From Stutzerimonas stutzeri (GTDB taxonomy: Bacteria; Pseudomonadota; Gammaproteobacteria; Pseudomonadales; Pseudomonadaceae): a stretch of 64,000 nucleotides of DNA. Within the stretch, counting starts at the first letter, position 1. Every line of letters begins with the position of its first letter. Under the pieces are notes generated by a model, which saw nothing but the letters and a program-made list of their open reading frames with translations, was not told the origin of the DNA and did no database searches. Positions 20,822 through 30,599 of the stretch are shown in pieces. The stretch spans positions 864,346-928,345 of the forward strand of contig DDKB01000017.1 of NCBI GenBank assembly GCA_002339675.1, given 5' to 3'. The translations under genes and the position numbers were made by a program.

Positions 20822-21658
20822 ATGATTTTCTTGGTGGTGCTTCTGGTCCTGCTCATCGACAAGCTCACCGACTGGCGCCGCGAGGTCCAGGACGACCGGC
20901 TCTGGCTGCGGCTGTTGCGGCGGGTCGAGCGACGCGGTGATGCGGCGCGGCGACCCTGGCTGAGCCTGGTGGCGCTGGTGCTGCTGCCGGTCCTGCTGCT
21001 CGCCGGGCTGCTCGCTGCCCTGGAACCTCTGGCGTACGGCTGGCTGAGCCTGCCGCTGCACCTGCTGGTGGTGCTCTACAGCCTTGGCCGCGGCCAGGGC
21101 AAGCGTGAGTTCGGTCCCTTCCGTGATGCCTGGCGCCGCGGTGACGAGGAGGCCGCCGCGCTGGTGGCCGAACGCGACTTGGGCCTCACCGCGGCAGATG
21201 CCTCGGGGCTGCTGCGCGCCGTTGAGGCGCAGGTGCTGTGGCGCAGCCACCAGGGCTTCTTCGCGGTGATCTTCTGGTACGTGCTGCTCGGTCCGGTCGC
21301 GGCGCTGGGCTACCGGCTGCTGGCGCTGACGGTGGCGCACACCGGCAGCGAGGCGCTCGGCGAGCGTGCCGGGCAGTTGCGGCATGCCTTGGACTGGCTG
21401 CCGGTGCGGGTGCTGGCGGCGAGCTTCGGGTTGGTCGGCAATTTCGTCGCGACCAATCGCGCCCTGCTCGGCGAGCTGTTGAACTGGGATATTTCCGCCC
21501 CTCGGTTGTTGGCGGACGTCGGCCCGGTCGCGGCCGACCTCGAGGAACCCGGCAACGGCGAAGCCGGCCTGGCCCGGCTCGACAGTCTCGCCGCGCTGCT
21601 GGTGCGCACGCGCATGCTCTGGTACGCGGCCATCGCGCTCTGGGTCCTGCTGGTCTGA
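20822..21658 (+). CDS. ampE: Regulatory membrane protein AmpE
   Basis: A 278-residue inner-membrane protein encoded directly after ampD, as in E. coli and Pseudomonas. Hydrophobic segments lie at the N-terminus (MIFLVVLLVLLIDKLTD), around residues 45-90, around 140-170, and at the extreme C-terminus (AIALWVLLV). The early charged stretch TDWRREVQDDRLW is typical of the family. It is a member of the CobD/CbiB-like superfamily. Its molecular role in beta-lactamase signalling is not settled. Confidence 0.92.
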   Translation: MIFLVVLLVLLIDKLTDWRREVQDDRLWLRLLRRVERRGDAARRPWLSLVALVLLPVLLLAGLLAALEPLAYGWLSLPLHLLVVLYSLGRGQGKREFGPFRDAWRRGDEEAAALVAERDLGLTAADASGLLRAVEAQVLWRSHQGFFAVIFWYVLLGPVAALGYRLLALTVAHTGSEALGERAGQLRHALDWLPVRVLAASFGLVGNFVATNRALLGELLNWDISAPRLLADVGPVAADLEEPGNGEAGLARLDSLAALLVRTRMLWYAAIALWVLLV

Positions 21659-21810
21659 GCCCGCCGAGTCCGGTCACCGATCAGTATCGGCGGCGGCAGT
21701 CTCGAGACTGTCTTGGCACCAATCCCCGGGCGTCTGTCCGATAAGCCGGGTGGATAGGCCGCAATTGGCGGCCCTTCTGCCACTTGGCGTGCCATCACCC
21801 TGCCAGTACC

Positions 21811-21837
21811 TTAAGTTACAGATCCCCCAACCGATAC
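21811..21837 (+). promoter_or_regulatory. FliA (sigma-28) type promoter before the chemoreceptor
   Basis: TTAAGTTA at 21811-21818 and CCGATAC at 21831-21837 match the flagellar sigma-28 elements (TAAAGTTT and GCCGATAA) with near-normal spacing. It lies about 90 bp upstream of the chemoreceptor start, fitting a late flagellar/chemotaxis gene. Read by eye. Confidence 0.7.
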
Positions 21838-21927
21838 CCCGAACAAGGTTCCGCGCGGCACCTCTCCGACGACCTTGCCGTGGCCAGCGCTGCCCGGCGG
21901 GCACAACAAGAACATGGGAGACGTCCT

Positions 21928-23958
21928 TTGACCAAGCTGTTGTATCCGGCGATCGCTTTGATGAACCGTCTGAGCTTCGGCATGAAGTTCAGCCTGATCA
22001 GTGTGCTGTTTTTCGTACCCATGCTGCTCACCAACTTCTACCTGGTCCGCGACGCCTACGACGAGTTCCTCGGCACCCGGGCCGAACTGCGGAGCCTCGA
22101 GCTGCTCGGCTCGGCCCTGCAGCTGCGGCGCGCCATGGAAGACTGGAAGGACCTCGTCGAGATCGAGGGCATCATCGGCCAGGCAGGCGAGAACCGGACC
22201 CTGGCCACGCGACTGGAAGCCGTCGAGGGTACGCTCTCGGCCCTGATGCAGCGGCTTGAACCGGTCAGCGACAATCCCGAGCAGGTGGCCGAATTCACCA
22301 CACGCCGCGACCAGCTCGCCGCGGCCCTGCGCGACGCGGCGGCTCAGCAGTCGCTGCAGGCAAAGGCCGCGATGGCGCGGGCGCTGCTGGCCAAGAGCCA
22401 GGTGATGATCAAGCTGATCGCCGCGCAGTCCGGTCTCAGCCAGGACAGCCAGCGCGACGTGCGCCTGCTGGCCGAGCTGCTCACCGTGGTCACACCGGCG
22501 ATCACCGACACCCTCAGCGAGGGCCGGGCGATCGGGTCTTACACCTTCGGCCAGGGCTTTCTCAATTCCGATGCCAGCAACAAGCTCGACGACTTGCTGC
22601 TGGAGTTGGAAAAGCAACAGGTCCAGTACGCCGCACAGCTGCAGGACGTACTCGGCGGCAGCGCAGCGGCGCAACGCCAGCTCGAGGCCTTCGCCGACGC
22701 CAGCCGCGCTTCGCTGCAGGCCAGCAGCGACATCTTCCAGGATCAGGTCATCATGGCCGAGGCGCTGGATACGCCCTGGGATACCTTCTTCGAACAGGTC
22801 AGCGGCGAGATGGGCAAGACCTACGCGCTGAACGACGCGGTCGTGCGTTTTCTGGGCGTCGAGCTCGAGCAGCGCCTGGCGCAAAAGCAACGCATGATGG
22901 TCCTCTTGCTGGTGGCCCTGGCTCTGGTGTTCCTGCTGGTGGTGTACCTCTACAGCGCGTTCTACCTGTCCACCCGCGGCGCCCTGCGCAGCCTTGGTGC
23001 GACCATGCGGCAGGTGGCCGGCGGCGACATGACCGCGCGTTTCCCAGTGCAGAGCCGGGACGAGCTCGGTGAGCTGGGCCAGGTGTTCAACGAGACTGTC
23101 GGGCGCATCCGTGAACTCATCGAGCGCGTCGGCCAGACGGTGGGCGACGTCGAGCGCCAGGCCACGCGGGTGGAAGCGGTGTCCGGGCAGAGCAACCAGA
23201 CGGTGTCCGAGCAGCGCGGCCAGATCGAGCAGGTCGCCACCGCGATGAACCAGATGTCAGCGACCGCCCAGGGCGTCGCCACCAGCGCCGAAGCCGCGGT
23301 CGGCAGCGCGCAGAGCGTCAACGAGGAAACCACCAGCGGCCGCGGCCTGGTCGAGGCGCAGGTCAGCGGTATCCAGCGTCTGGCGAGCGAGCTGGAACGC
23401 TCGGTCGCGGTGATCAACCAACTGGCCGACGACAGCAAGGCCATCAGCCAGGTGCTCGATGTGATCAAGGGCGTCGCCGAGCAGACCAACCTGCTGGCAC
23501 TCAACGCCGCGATCGAGGCCGCCCGCGCCGGCGAGCAGGGACGCGGCTTTGCGGTGGTGGCCGACGAGGTCCGCAACCTGGCCCGGCGCACCCAGCAGTC
23601 GACCGAGGAAATCGAACAGATGATCGGCCGGCTGCAAGGCGGCGTCGGCGCAGCGGTCAAGACCATGCATGCCAGCCACTCCCTGGCAGACACCACGGTC
23701 AGCCAGTCGGCGCAGGTGCAACAGGCGCTGGAGAACATTCTCGCTGCGGTCGGGGTGATCGTCGACCAGAACCAGCAGATCGCCGCGGCCGCCGAGGAAC
23801 AGACAGCAGTCGCCCACGACATCGACCGCAACATCGTCGCGATCAATGAGGCTGGGCAGCGTACCGCGGAGGGCGCTGGCCATACCGAGCAGGCCAGCCG
23901 CGAGCTCACCGAGCTTGTAGGGCGCCTGCAGCAATTGATCGGCGCGTTCCGGGTCTGA
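21928..23958 (+). CDS. Methyl-accepting chemotaxis protein
   Basis: A chemoreceptor of 676 residues if the TTG at 21928 is used; GGGAG lies seven bases before it. An ATG at 21961 would shorten it by 11. The first transmembrane helix (about 22-37) is followed by a long helical periplasmic sensor (about 40-320), the second helix (about 323-347), a HAMP domain and the signalling hairpin [20 protein letters not shown]. The ligand is unknown. Position directly after ampDE matches other pseudomonads. Its stop abuts the stop of the next, convergent gene. Confidence 0.92.
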   Translation: MTKLLYPAIALMNRLSFGMKFSLISVLFFVPMLLTNFYLVRDAYDEFLGTRAELRSLELLGSALQLRRAMEDWKDLVEIEGIIGQAGENRTLATRLEAVEGTLSALMQRLEPVSDNPEQVAEFTTRRDQLAAALRDAAAQQSLQAKAAMARALLAKSQVMIKLIAAQSGLSQDSQRDVRLLAELLTVVTPAITDTLSEGRAIGSYTFGQGFLNSDASNKLDDLLLELEKQQVQYAAQLQDVLGGSAAAQRQLEAFADASRASLQASSDIFQDQVIMAEALDTPWDTFFEQVSGEMGKTYALNDAVVRFLGVELEQRLAQKQRMMVLLLVALALVFLLVVYLYSAFYLSTRGALRSLGATMRQVAGGDMTARFPVQSRDELGELGQVFNETVGRIRELIERVGQTVGDVERQATRVEAVSGQSNQTVSEQRGQIEQVATAMNQMSATAQGVATSAEAAVGSAQSVNEETTSGRGLVEAQVSGIQRLASELERSVAVINQLADDSKAISQVLDVIKGVAEQTNLLALNAAIEAARAGEQGRGFAVVADEVRNLARRTQQSTEEIEQMIGRLQGGVGAAVKTMHASHSLADTTVSQSAQVQQALENILAAVGVIVDQNQQIAAAAEEQTAVAHDIDRNIVAINEAGQRTAEGAGHTEQASRELTELVGRLQQLIGAFRV

Positions 23959-24630
23959 TCAGCGGCCGGAGGCCGTTGTCATCGCTACGGCGGCGGCGGC
24001 CGTTCGGGTCTCGACACCGAGCTTTACGTAAACGTGTTCGAGGTGCTTGTTCACGGTGCGCGGTGACAGCCCAAGGATGTCCCCGATGTCGCGGTTGGTC
24101 TTGCCGCAGGCGACCCAGTGCAGCACTTCGACTTCTCGCCCGGTGAGCTGGAAGCGCTCGCTGAGCAGCGCCTGTTGTTGCTTTTCGTCGCGTACCGAGG
24201 TGGCGGCCGAGGCCTGCCGCGCCGCGCGCAGGCTGCGTGCGGTTTTCAGGTGCGCGCCGACGCGGGCGACCACCTGTTCCGGGTGGATCGGCTTGGTCAC
24301 ATAGTCCACGCCGCCAGCGGCGAACCCTTCCAGTACATGCTCGCTTTCGGTCAGCGCTGTCATGAACACCACCGGCACGTCCTCGAAACCCGCTTCGGCT
24401 TTCATCAGGCGACAGGTCTCGAAGCCGTCGAGCCCCGGCATCATCGCGTCGAGCAGCACGATCTCGGGCTTCAGGCGCTGCATGCGATCCAGTGCGCTGC
24501 GCCCGTCCAGCGCGACCAGCACCATGTAGCCGGCCTGCTCCAGCGCGCTGGATAGCAGTGCCAGGTTGTCCGGAACGTCATCGACGATCAGGACCACGCC
24601 CTGGTGGTCGGGGACTCGCAAAGCATTCAT
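23959..24630 (-). CDS. LuxR-family two-component response regulator
   Basis: A 223-residue regulator with a receiver domain (10-130; acidic pair D17-D18, phosphoacceptor D61 in VLLDAMMPG, conserved Thr in FMTALTE, Lys in YVTKPIHP) and a C-terminal LuxR helix-turn-helix (about 158-215; LTGREVEVLHWVACGKTNRDIG). Its ATG overlaps the stop of the hybrid kinase upstream by 4 bp, so the two form one transcript and almost certainly a signalling pair. Likely targets are the divergent amide/urea genes; that is inference from position. Confidence 0.92.
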   Translation of the reverse strand: MNALRVPDHQGVVLIVDDVPDNLALLSSALEQAGYMVLVALDGRSALDRMQRLKPEIVLLDAMMPGLDGFETCRLMKAEAGFEDVPVVFMTALTESEHVLEGFAAGGVDYVTKPIHPEQVVARVGAHLKTARSLRAARQASAATSVRDEKQQQALLSERFQLTGREVEVLHWVACGKTNRDIGDILGLSPRTVNKHLEHVYVKLGVETRTAAAAVAMTTASGR

Positions 24631-27600
24631 CGGGCAAGGTTCTCCGTGGTCGGGTGGTCCTCGGCAGCGGCCGAGGCCTCAGCAAGGCAGGTACTCAGAG
24701 CGTCCAACTGAAAACGTCGCGCCAGTTGGCGCAGCCGCTCGAGAAACGGCGCGCAGGCCGGCTCGTCGTTGGCGAGCCGGTCGAGTCGTTCGAGTAGGCC
24801 GCGCACATAGCCGAGGCCTGTCAGCTCCCGCAGTTCGCTCAATGCCGCGGCCGAGGGCAGCACTGACGAAGCGGGGTGCGGCGCGCGCTTGAGCCAGCTG
24901 AGTTGAAGGTGGTGTTCGATCTTCGCCAGGAGCGTCGGGGTGTGTACCGGTTTGGCCAGGTAGTCGTTGCACTGCGCACCAAGGCTGCGCTCACGGTCAT
25001 CGGCAAAGGCATTGGCCGAAATCACGATGATCGGCGCGGGCGAGCCCACCCGCTGGCGGATCAGCTCGCTGGTCTGCCAGCCGTCCAGCCCCGGCATCGA
25101 CAGGTCCATGAGGATCAGGTCGGGGTTGTGCAGCGACACCTGGCTGAGCGCCTCCTGGCCGTTGGCCGCGAGCAGTACGTCGAAGCCCAGGGGCGCGAGC
25201 ATGCCGTCGAGCACGCGGCGGTGCTCCAGATGGTCGTCGACGACCAGCACTCGTCGCCGCGGCCCCTGGTAGCCGACGATGTCGTGCTCGACATGCACCA
25301 CGGCCTGCGGCACGCGCACTTCCGGCAGGTAAATGCGCAGCTGAAAGGTGGTGCCCTCGCCGGGCATGCTGCGCACCGACAACTCGCCACCCATCAGTGC
25401 GGTGAGCATCCGCGCAATGGTCAGGCCGAGGCCGAGGCCGTGATCCTTGCGCAGCGGATCGCCGCGTTCGAGCGGCTGGAACAACCGTTCCAGCTGGTCC
25501 GGCGCGATGCCGATGCCGGTGTCGACGACGTCAAAGGTGGCGGTTTCGCGCAGGTAGCTCAGCCGCAGCGTGACACTGCCCCGGTCGGTGTAGCGCACCG
25601 CATTGCCGAGCAGGTTGATGAGGATCTGCCGTACCCGTTTTTCGTCGCCGCGCACCACCGCCGGCATGCGGCCCTGCGGCTCGAAGACGAATGTCAGGCC
25701 CTTTTCCTGCGCCTGCGGATCGAACATCTGCCGCAATTGCTGAAGAAACTGCGTAAAGGGGATTTCGCAGGGCTCGAGGTTCAGCTTGCCGGCCTCGATC
25801 TTGGCGATGTCGAGCAGCCCGTCGATCAGGGACAGGAGATGCGAGCCGCTGCGGTAGATGGTCCCCAGCGCTTCTTGGTGGCGGACGGCGGTGGCCGGGT
25901 CGCGCTGCAGGATCTGCGTATAGCCGAGGATACTGTTGAGCGGCGTACGCAACTCGTGGGAAAGGCCGGTGACGTAGCGGCTCTTGGCTGCGTTGGCGGC
26001 TTCGGACGCCTCCTTGGCGCGCTGCAGCTCTTCGTCGGTCTTGCGGTGCGCCTCGATCTCCTGCATCAGCAGGTGCGTCTGGCGATCGGATTCCTCCTGT
26101 GCGACCTTGCGGCTCTCGCGGGTCAGCACTACCCACCAGGCGAGGATGCCCGCGAACAGCGAAAGCGTCAGGAAGGCCTTGAGAAAGGCATGGGAGAGCG
26201 CTTCGAGCGCCTGCTCCGGGTTGCTCGCAAAGCTGTGCGCGACCTGGCTGTAGATCAGCCAGAGCGCGGCGGAAATAAGCCCAATGATCAGCCCGAGCAC
26301 GCCCAAGTAGTGCGCCAGGCGAGTGTGCAGTCGCGGCACCGAAACGCGTGGGAAGGCCCAGCGAACAAAGTCGTCGAACTGCTCGGCCAGCCGTGCCCGT
26401 GGCTTGCAGGCATCGCCGCAACGCGCGTCGAGCGAACAGCACAGCGAGCAGATGGGGCACCCATAGGCTGGGCAGAAGGCCATGTCCTCCGGTTCGAATG
26501 GGTTGCTGCACAGACCGCAATCGATCGTGCCCTGTTGCGGTGGATAGAGCAGGGCCGGCTCGCTGGTGCGGGCAATGTAGTAACGGCCCTGGGTCAGCCA
26601 GGCGATCAGCGGCGCGCAGATCAGCGCCACCACCAGCGCGATCATCGGCGAGGCCGCCTGCGCCAGCGTACCGAGTACCCCCAGGTGCGCCAGGATGGCC
26701 AGCAGCGAGGCAATGAGCATGGCGCCGACGCCGACCGGGTTGATGTCATACAGGTGCGCACGTTTGAACTCGATGTGACGCGGCGACAATCCGAGCGGCT
26801 TGTTGATCACCAGGTCCGCGACCAGTGCACCGATCCAGGCAATCGCCACGTTGGCGTAGAGGCCGAGCACCTGTTCGATCGCCTCGAACACGCCTAGCTC
26901 CATCAGCATCAGGGCGATGACTACGTTGAACACCAGCCAGACCACGCGCCCCGGATGGCTGTGGGTCACGCGCGCGAAGAAGTTCGACCAGGCCAGGGAA
27001 CCGGCGTAGGCGTTGGTCACGTTGATCTTCACCTGCGACACAATGACGAACAGCACCATCGCACTGAGCGCCCACGCCGGCGATGCGAAGACGTAACTGA
27101 ACGCGACCAGGTACATCTGCGTCGGCTCGGTGGCTTTCTCCACCGGGATTTCATGCTGCAGGGCCAGAAAGGCGAGAAAGGCACCGGCGAGCATCTTCAG
27201 CGCACCGGGGATGATCCAGCCGGGCCCGGCGAGCAGCATCGCCGCCCACCAGCGTGTACGGTTCTGCCGGGTTTTTTCCGGCAGAAAACGCAAGTAGTCC
27301 ACTTGCTCGCCGATCTGCGTGATCAGCGCCAGCGCCACGGTACAGGCGGCGCCGAACGACAGCAGGTTGAACGCGCCGCCGTCGCCCTCGCGACCGGCGA
27401 AGCTCGGCAGGTCGGCCAACGCGCCCGGGTTCTTGGCAATGACGAAGGCATAGGGCAGCAGCAGGAGAAACAGCCAGAGGGGCTGACTCCACAGCTGCAG
27501 GCGGCTGATGCGGGTAATCCCGTAGGTGACCAGCGGAATGATGATGATCGCGCAGAGCACATAGGCCAGCGCCAGCGGAATCGACAGATAGAGCTCCAGC

Positions 27601-28025
27601 GCCAGCGCCATGATCGCCGCTTCCAGGGCGAAGAACAGAAAGGTGAAGCTGGCGTAGATCAGCGAGGTGATGGTCGAGCCGATGTAGCCAAAACCGGCGC
27701 CGCGGGTCAGCAGGTCCATGTCCACGCCATAGCGTGCCGCGTAGTAGCTGATCGGCAAGCCGGTGAGGAAGATCACCAGTGCCACAGCGAGAATCGCCCA
27801 GAGGGTGTTGGTGAAACCGTAGGACAGGGCGAGCGTGCCGCCGATCGCCTCGAGCGCAAGAAAGGACACTGCGCCGAGCGCGGTGTTGGCGATGCGGAAT
27901 TCCGACCACTTGCGAAATGACTTGGGGGTGAAGCGCAGGGCGTAATCTTCCAGCGTCTCGTCGGCGACCCAGGCGTTGTAGTCGCGCCGGATCTTCACCA
28001 CCCGCTGTGTGCCCGTCGAATGCAC
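24627..28025 (-). CDS. Hybrid sensor histidine kinase with NCS1 permease-like sensor domain
   Basis: A 1132-residue protein from a GTG at 28025 after GGGGAG. Order: NCS1 (purine/cytosine/allantoin permease-like) domain at about 25-490 with roughly 12 hydrophobic segments; a cysteine-rich module at 500-542 (CxxC, a C-x4-C-x2-C-x2-CC cluster, then CxxxC; nine cysteines); two transmembrane helices (about 565-640); a coiled linker; the dimerisation H-box with H690 (GLSHELRTPLNSIL); an ATPase domain with the N-box NLLGNAVRYTD and GLGLGLTIA; a receiver domain with D974 (LILMDLSMPG); and a C-terminal helical tail of about 90 residues. It may sense, or sense while moving, a nitrogen compound such as urea or an amide. 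Divergent from the urtA-type operon. Confidence 0.93.
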   Translation of the reverse strand: MHSTGTQRVVKIRRDYNAWVADETLEDYALRFTPKSFRKWSEFRIANTALGAVSFLALEAIGGTLALSYGFTNTLWAILAVALVIFLTGLPISYYAARYGVDMDLLTRGAGFGYIGSTITSLIYASFTFLFFALEAAIMALALELYLSIPLALAYVLCAIIIIPLVTYGITRISRLQLWSQPLWLFLLLLPYAFVIAKNPGALADLPSFAGREGDGGAFNLLSFGAACTVALALITQIGEQVDYLRFLPEKTRQNRTRWWAAMLLAGPGWIIPGALKMLAGAFLAFLALQHEIPVEKATEPTQMYLVAFSYVFASPAWALSAMVLFVIVSQVKINVTNAYAGSLAWSNFFARVTHSHPGRVVWLVFNVVIALMLMELGVFEAIEQVLGLYANVAIAWIGALVADLVINKPLGLSPRHIEFKRAHLYDINPVGVGAMLIASLLAILAHLGVLGTLAQAASPMIALVVALICAPLIAWLTQGRYYIARTSEPALLYPPQQGTIDCGLCSNPFEPEDMAFCPAYGCPICSLCCSLDARCGDACKPRARLAEQFDDFVRWAFPRVSVPRLHTRLAHYLGVLGLIIGLISAALWLIYSQVAHSFASNPEQALEALSHAFLKAFLTLSLFAGILAWWVVLTRESRKVAQEESDRQTHLLMQEIEAHRKTDEELQRAKEASEAANAAKSRYVTGLSHELRTPLNSILGYTQILQRDPATAVRHQEALGTIYRSGSHLLSLIDGLLDIAKIEAGKLNLEPCEIPFTQFLQQLRQMFDPQAQEKGLTFVFEPQGRMPAVVRGDEKRVRQILINLLGNAVRYTDRGSVTLRLSYLRETATFDVVDTGIGIAPDQLERLFQPLERGDPLRKDHGLGLGLTIARMLTALMGGELSVRSMPGEGTTFQLRIYLPEVRVPQAVVHVEHDIVGYQGPRRRVLVVDDHLEHRRVLDGMLAPLGFDVLLAANGQEALSQVSLHNPDLILMDLSMPGLDGWQTSELIRQRVGSPAPIIVISANAFADDRERSLGAQCNDYLAKPVHTPTLLAKIEHHLQLSWLKRAPHPASSVLPSAAALSELRELTGLGYVRGLLERLDRLANDEPACAPFLERLRQLARRFQLDALSTCLAEASAAAEDHPTTENLAR

Positions 28026-28211
28026 GGTCGTGCTCCCCGGCTGATTGTTTGCTGTAGTGCATTTGCAACTTCTATGCCCCGCCACGCGCGGGCCTCCACG
28101 GCCCGCCCGCTGCGGTATGGCGGCCCTTCGTGCGGCGCCGAAACAGCACATTGCTGCACCAGCGGCGCCGCGTTCGTGCCTGAGCATGCACCAGCCGGGC
28201 GCGCGGCGCGG

Positions 28212-28240
28212 TACGTCAGATGACGTACGCCCTTACGTCA
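28212..28240. promoter_or_regulatory. Cluster of three TACGTCA half-sites before the urtA-type operon
   Basis: TACGTCA occurs at 28212-28218, inverted (TGACGTA) at 28221-28227 and direct again at 28234-28240. The second and third form a palindrome with a 6-bp centre, and the first and third are 22 bp apart, two helical turns. It lies 111 bp before urtA in the divergent region. A candidate operator for the LuxR-type regulator; inferred. Confidence 0.55.
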
Positions 28241-28350
28241 ATGTGCGTATGTCCCGCCTGTGGCCACCGGCCCATGCTTGCTCCCGACCCGATGCCGTTC
28301 CGCCACCTTGCGGCACGCCGGGCACGGCCCACCGAGACAGGAGCATCACC

Positions 28351-29592
28351 ATGGACTTGAAACCGAAAGGCGCTTCACGCCTTCTCCCGCGTCGGCTGGC
28401 GCAAAGCGCCGCCGCCCTCTCGATGCTGGCGATGAGCGTCTTCGCTTCCTCGGCCAGCGCCGAGGTCAACACCACCGGCCTTGCGGTGACCGACAGCGAA
28501 GTCATCGTCGGGCAGCTGCATTCGGCCACCGGCACCATGGCCATTTCCGAGACCGGCTCGATCCAGGCCGAGCGGCTGGCCATCGAGCAGATCAACGCCT
28601 CCGGCGGCATCCTCGGTCGCCAGATCAAGATCGTTCAGGAAGACGGCGCCTCCGACTGGCCGACCTTCGCCGAGAAGGCACGCAAGCTGCTCGAGCGCGA
28701 CAAGGTTGCCGCGGTGTTCGGCTGCTGGACCAGCGCCTCGCGCAAGGCCGTGCTGCCGATCTTTGAGAAGGAGAACGGGCTGCTCTACTACCCGACCTTT
28801 TACGAAGGCCTGGAGCAATCGAAGAACGTCATCTACACCGGGCAAGAGGCGACCCAACAGATCCTCGCCGGGCTCGACTGGGTGGCGAAAGAGAAGGGCG
28901 CCAAGACCTTCTATTTGCTCGGTTCCGATTACATCTGGCCGCGCACCTCGATGAAGATTGCCCGCAAGCACATCGAGAACGTGCTCGGCGGCAAGGTGGT
29001 CGGCGAGGAGTACTACCCGCTGGGCAACACCCAGTTCGGCTCGCTGACCAACAAGATCAAGCTGAAGAAGCCTGACGTGATCTTCGCCGCCGTGGTGGGC
29101 GGCTCCAACGTGGCCTTCTACAAGCAGTTGAAGGCCGCTGGCATCACCGCGGACAAACAGACCCTGTTGACCCTCTCGGTGACCGAGGACGAACTGCTCG
29201 GCATCGGCGGCGAGAACATGGCCGGCTTCTATGCCTCGATGAAGTACTTCCAGAGCCTGGACAACCCGAACAACGCCGACTTCGTCAAGGCGTTCAAGGC
29301 CAAGTACGGCAACGACGCGGTCATCGGCGACGTCACCCAGGCCGCCTACCTCGGGCCCTGGCTGTGGAAGGCGGCGGTCGAGAAAGCCGGCAGTTTCGAC
29401 GTCGACAAGGTGGTCGCGGCCTCTCCGAGCATCGAGCTGAACACCGCGCCGGAAGGCTACGTGAAGGTTCACGAGAACCATCACCTGTGGAGCAAGACCC
29501 GCATCGGGCAAGTGCAACCCGACGGCCAGTTCCACGTGGTCTACGAGTCCGGCCTGATCGAACCCAACCCCTTCCCGAAAGGCTACCAGTAA
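28351..29592 (+). CDS. urtA: Urea/short-chain amide ABC transporter substrate-binding protein (UrtA/FmdD type)
   Basis: A 413-residue periplasmic protein with an N-terminal signal peptide (LAMSVFASSASAEV near residues 25-39). The mature part is a type I periplasmic-binding fold of the Leu/Ile/Val-UrtA group: VGQLHSATGTMAISETG, then IEQINASGGILGRQI and a central VFGCWTSASRKAVLPIFE. Related proteins bind urea (UrtA) or formamide/acetamide (FmdD of Methylophilus). The downstream formamidase and amidase make amides as likely as urea. First gene of the transporter operon, with AGACAGGAG before the ATG. Confidence 0.9.
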   Translation: MDLKPKGASRLLPRRLAQSAAALSMLAMSVFASSASAEVNTTGLAVTDSEVIVGQLHSATGTMAISETGSIQAERLAIEQINASGGILGRQIKIVQEDGASDWPTFAEKARKLLERDKVAAVFGCWTSASRKAVLPIFEKENGLLYYPTFYEGLEQSKNVIYTGQEATQQILAGLDWVAKEKGAKTFYLLGSDYIWPRTSMKIARKHIENVLGGKVVGEEYYPLGNTQFGSLTNKIKLKKPDVIFAAVVGGSNVAFYKQLKAAGITADKQTLLTLSVTEDELLGIGGENMAGFYASMKYFQSLDNPNNADFVKAFKAKYGNDAVIGDVTQAAYLGPWLWKAAVEKAGSFDVDKVVAASPSIELNTAPEGYVKVHENHHLWSKTRIGQVQPDGQFHVVYESGLIEPNPFPKGYQ

Positions 29593-29668
29593 GCCCACCC
29601 GGCAAGCGGCGATCCACCGGGGTCGCCGCTCGCCTGCCTGCCCCACTTGCAACGATCGGGAGACTTCA

Positions 29669-30589
29669 ATGGACCTGTCGCTATCGGATTTCGGCGCCAT
29701 CGCCATCATGCAGGGGTTCAACGGCCTGTCCGTGTTCTGCGTTCTCCTGCTGATGGCGCTGGGACTGGCGATCATCTTTGGCCAGATGGGCGTGATCAAC
29801 ATGGCCCATGGTGAATTCCTCACGGTCGGCGCCTACACCACGTTTCTGGTGTCGACGCTGACGCTCAAATACGTGCCTGCGCTGCAGCCGTACTACTTCT
29901 TCTTCGCCATCGTGCTGTCGTTCGTCATCGCCGGCGCGCTCGGCTGGCTCGCCGAATGGGCCTTCATCAGCCGGCTCTACCATCGCCCACTGGATACGCT
30001 GCTGGCCACCTGGGGGTTGTCGCTGGTGATGCAGCAGGCGTTCCGCTCGATCTTCGGCGCCCGCGAAGTCAGCGCCACCTTGCCGGACTGGCTGATGGGC
30101 TCGTGGATGCCTACCGAGAGCATCGACATCCCGCTCAATGGCTTGTTCGTGATGGGCCTGACGCTGCTGCTTACCTGCACCATCTTCGTGCTGATGTATC
30201 GCTCGCGCTGGGGACTGCAGGTACGCGCTACGGTGCAGAACCGGGTCATGGCGCGTTCAGTCGGGATCAACACCAAAAAGGTCGACCGCATGACCTTCGC
30301 CCTCGGCTGCGGGGTGGCCGGTGTCGCCGGTGCGGCCTTCACCACCATTGGCTCGACGGGCCCGACCTCCGGCTCGCTGTACATCGTCGACACCTTTTTG
30401 GTGGTGGTCTTCGGCGGCGCGGCCAGCCTCTTCGGCACCATTGCCTCGGCGTTCGCCATCGCCCAGACCCAGTCGATGGCCGAATTCTTTATCAGCGGTT
30501 CGATGGCCAAGGTGCTGACGCTCTCGGCAGTGATCCTGATCCTGATGCTACGCCCGCAGGGGCTGTTCTCTCTCAAGGTCCGCAAATAG
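29669..30589 (+). CDS. urtB: Branched-chain/urea-type ABC transporter permease UrtB
   Basis: A 306-residue inner-membrane permease with about eight hydrophobic segments, of the LivH/UrtB group. Recognisable are the early MALGLAIIFGQMGVINMAHG and the EAA-like region near VQNRVMARSVGINT, which contacts the ATPases. UrtB of some organisms carries a long periplasmic N-terminal extension; that is not present here. It is 76 bp after urtA and 10 bp before urtC. Confidence 0.9.
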   Translation: MDLSLSDFGAIAIMQGFNGLSVFCVLLLMALGLAIIFGQMGVINMAHGEFLTVGAYTTFLVSTLTLKYVPALQPYYFFFAIVLSFVIAGALGWLAEWAFISRLYHRPLDTLLATWGLSLVMQQAFRSIFGAREVSATLPDWLMGSWMPTESIDIPLNGLFVMGLTLLLTCTIFVLMYRSRWGLQVRATVQNRVMARSVGINTKKVDRMTFALGCGVAGVAGAAFTTIGSTGPTSGSLYIVDTFLVVVFGGAASLFGTIASAFAIAQTQSMAEFFISGSMAKVLTLSAVILILMLRPQGLFSLKVRK

Positions 30590-30599
30590 GAGCCGCCCG

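Noticed and set aside
21677..21710. Two small hairpins after ampE as an intrinsic terminator
   Set aside because: Stems CCGAT/ATCGG and CAGTCTCGAGACTG are short and no T-run follows; kept only as a note.
24876..26897. 673-residue open frame opposite the hybrid kinase
   Set aside because: The opposite strand encodes clear kinase, receiver and permease motifs in order; the plus frame has no family-like motif.
28261..28282. Possible sigma-54 promoter before urtA (TGGCCAC ... TTGCT)
   Set aside because: The GG and GC dinucleotides are not 10 bp apart in any register, so the -24/-12 rule is not met.
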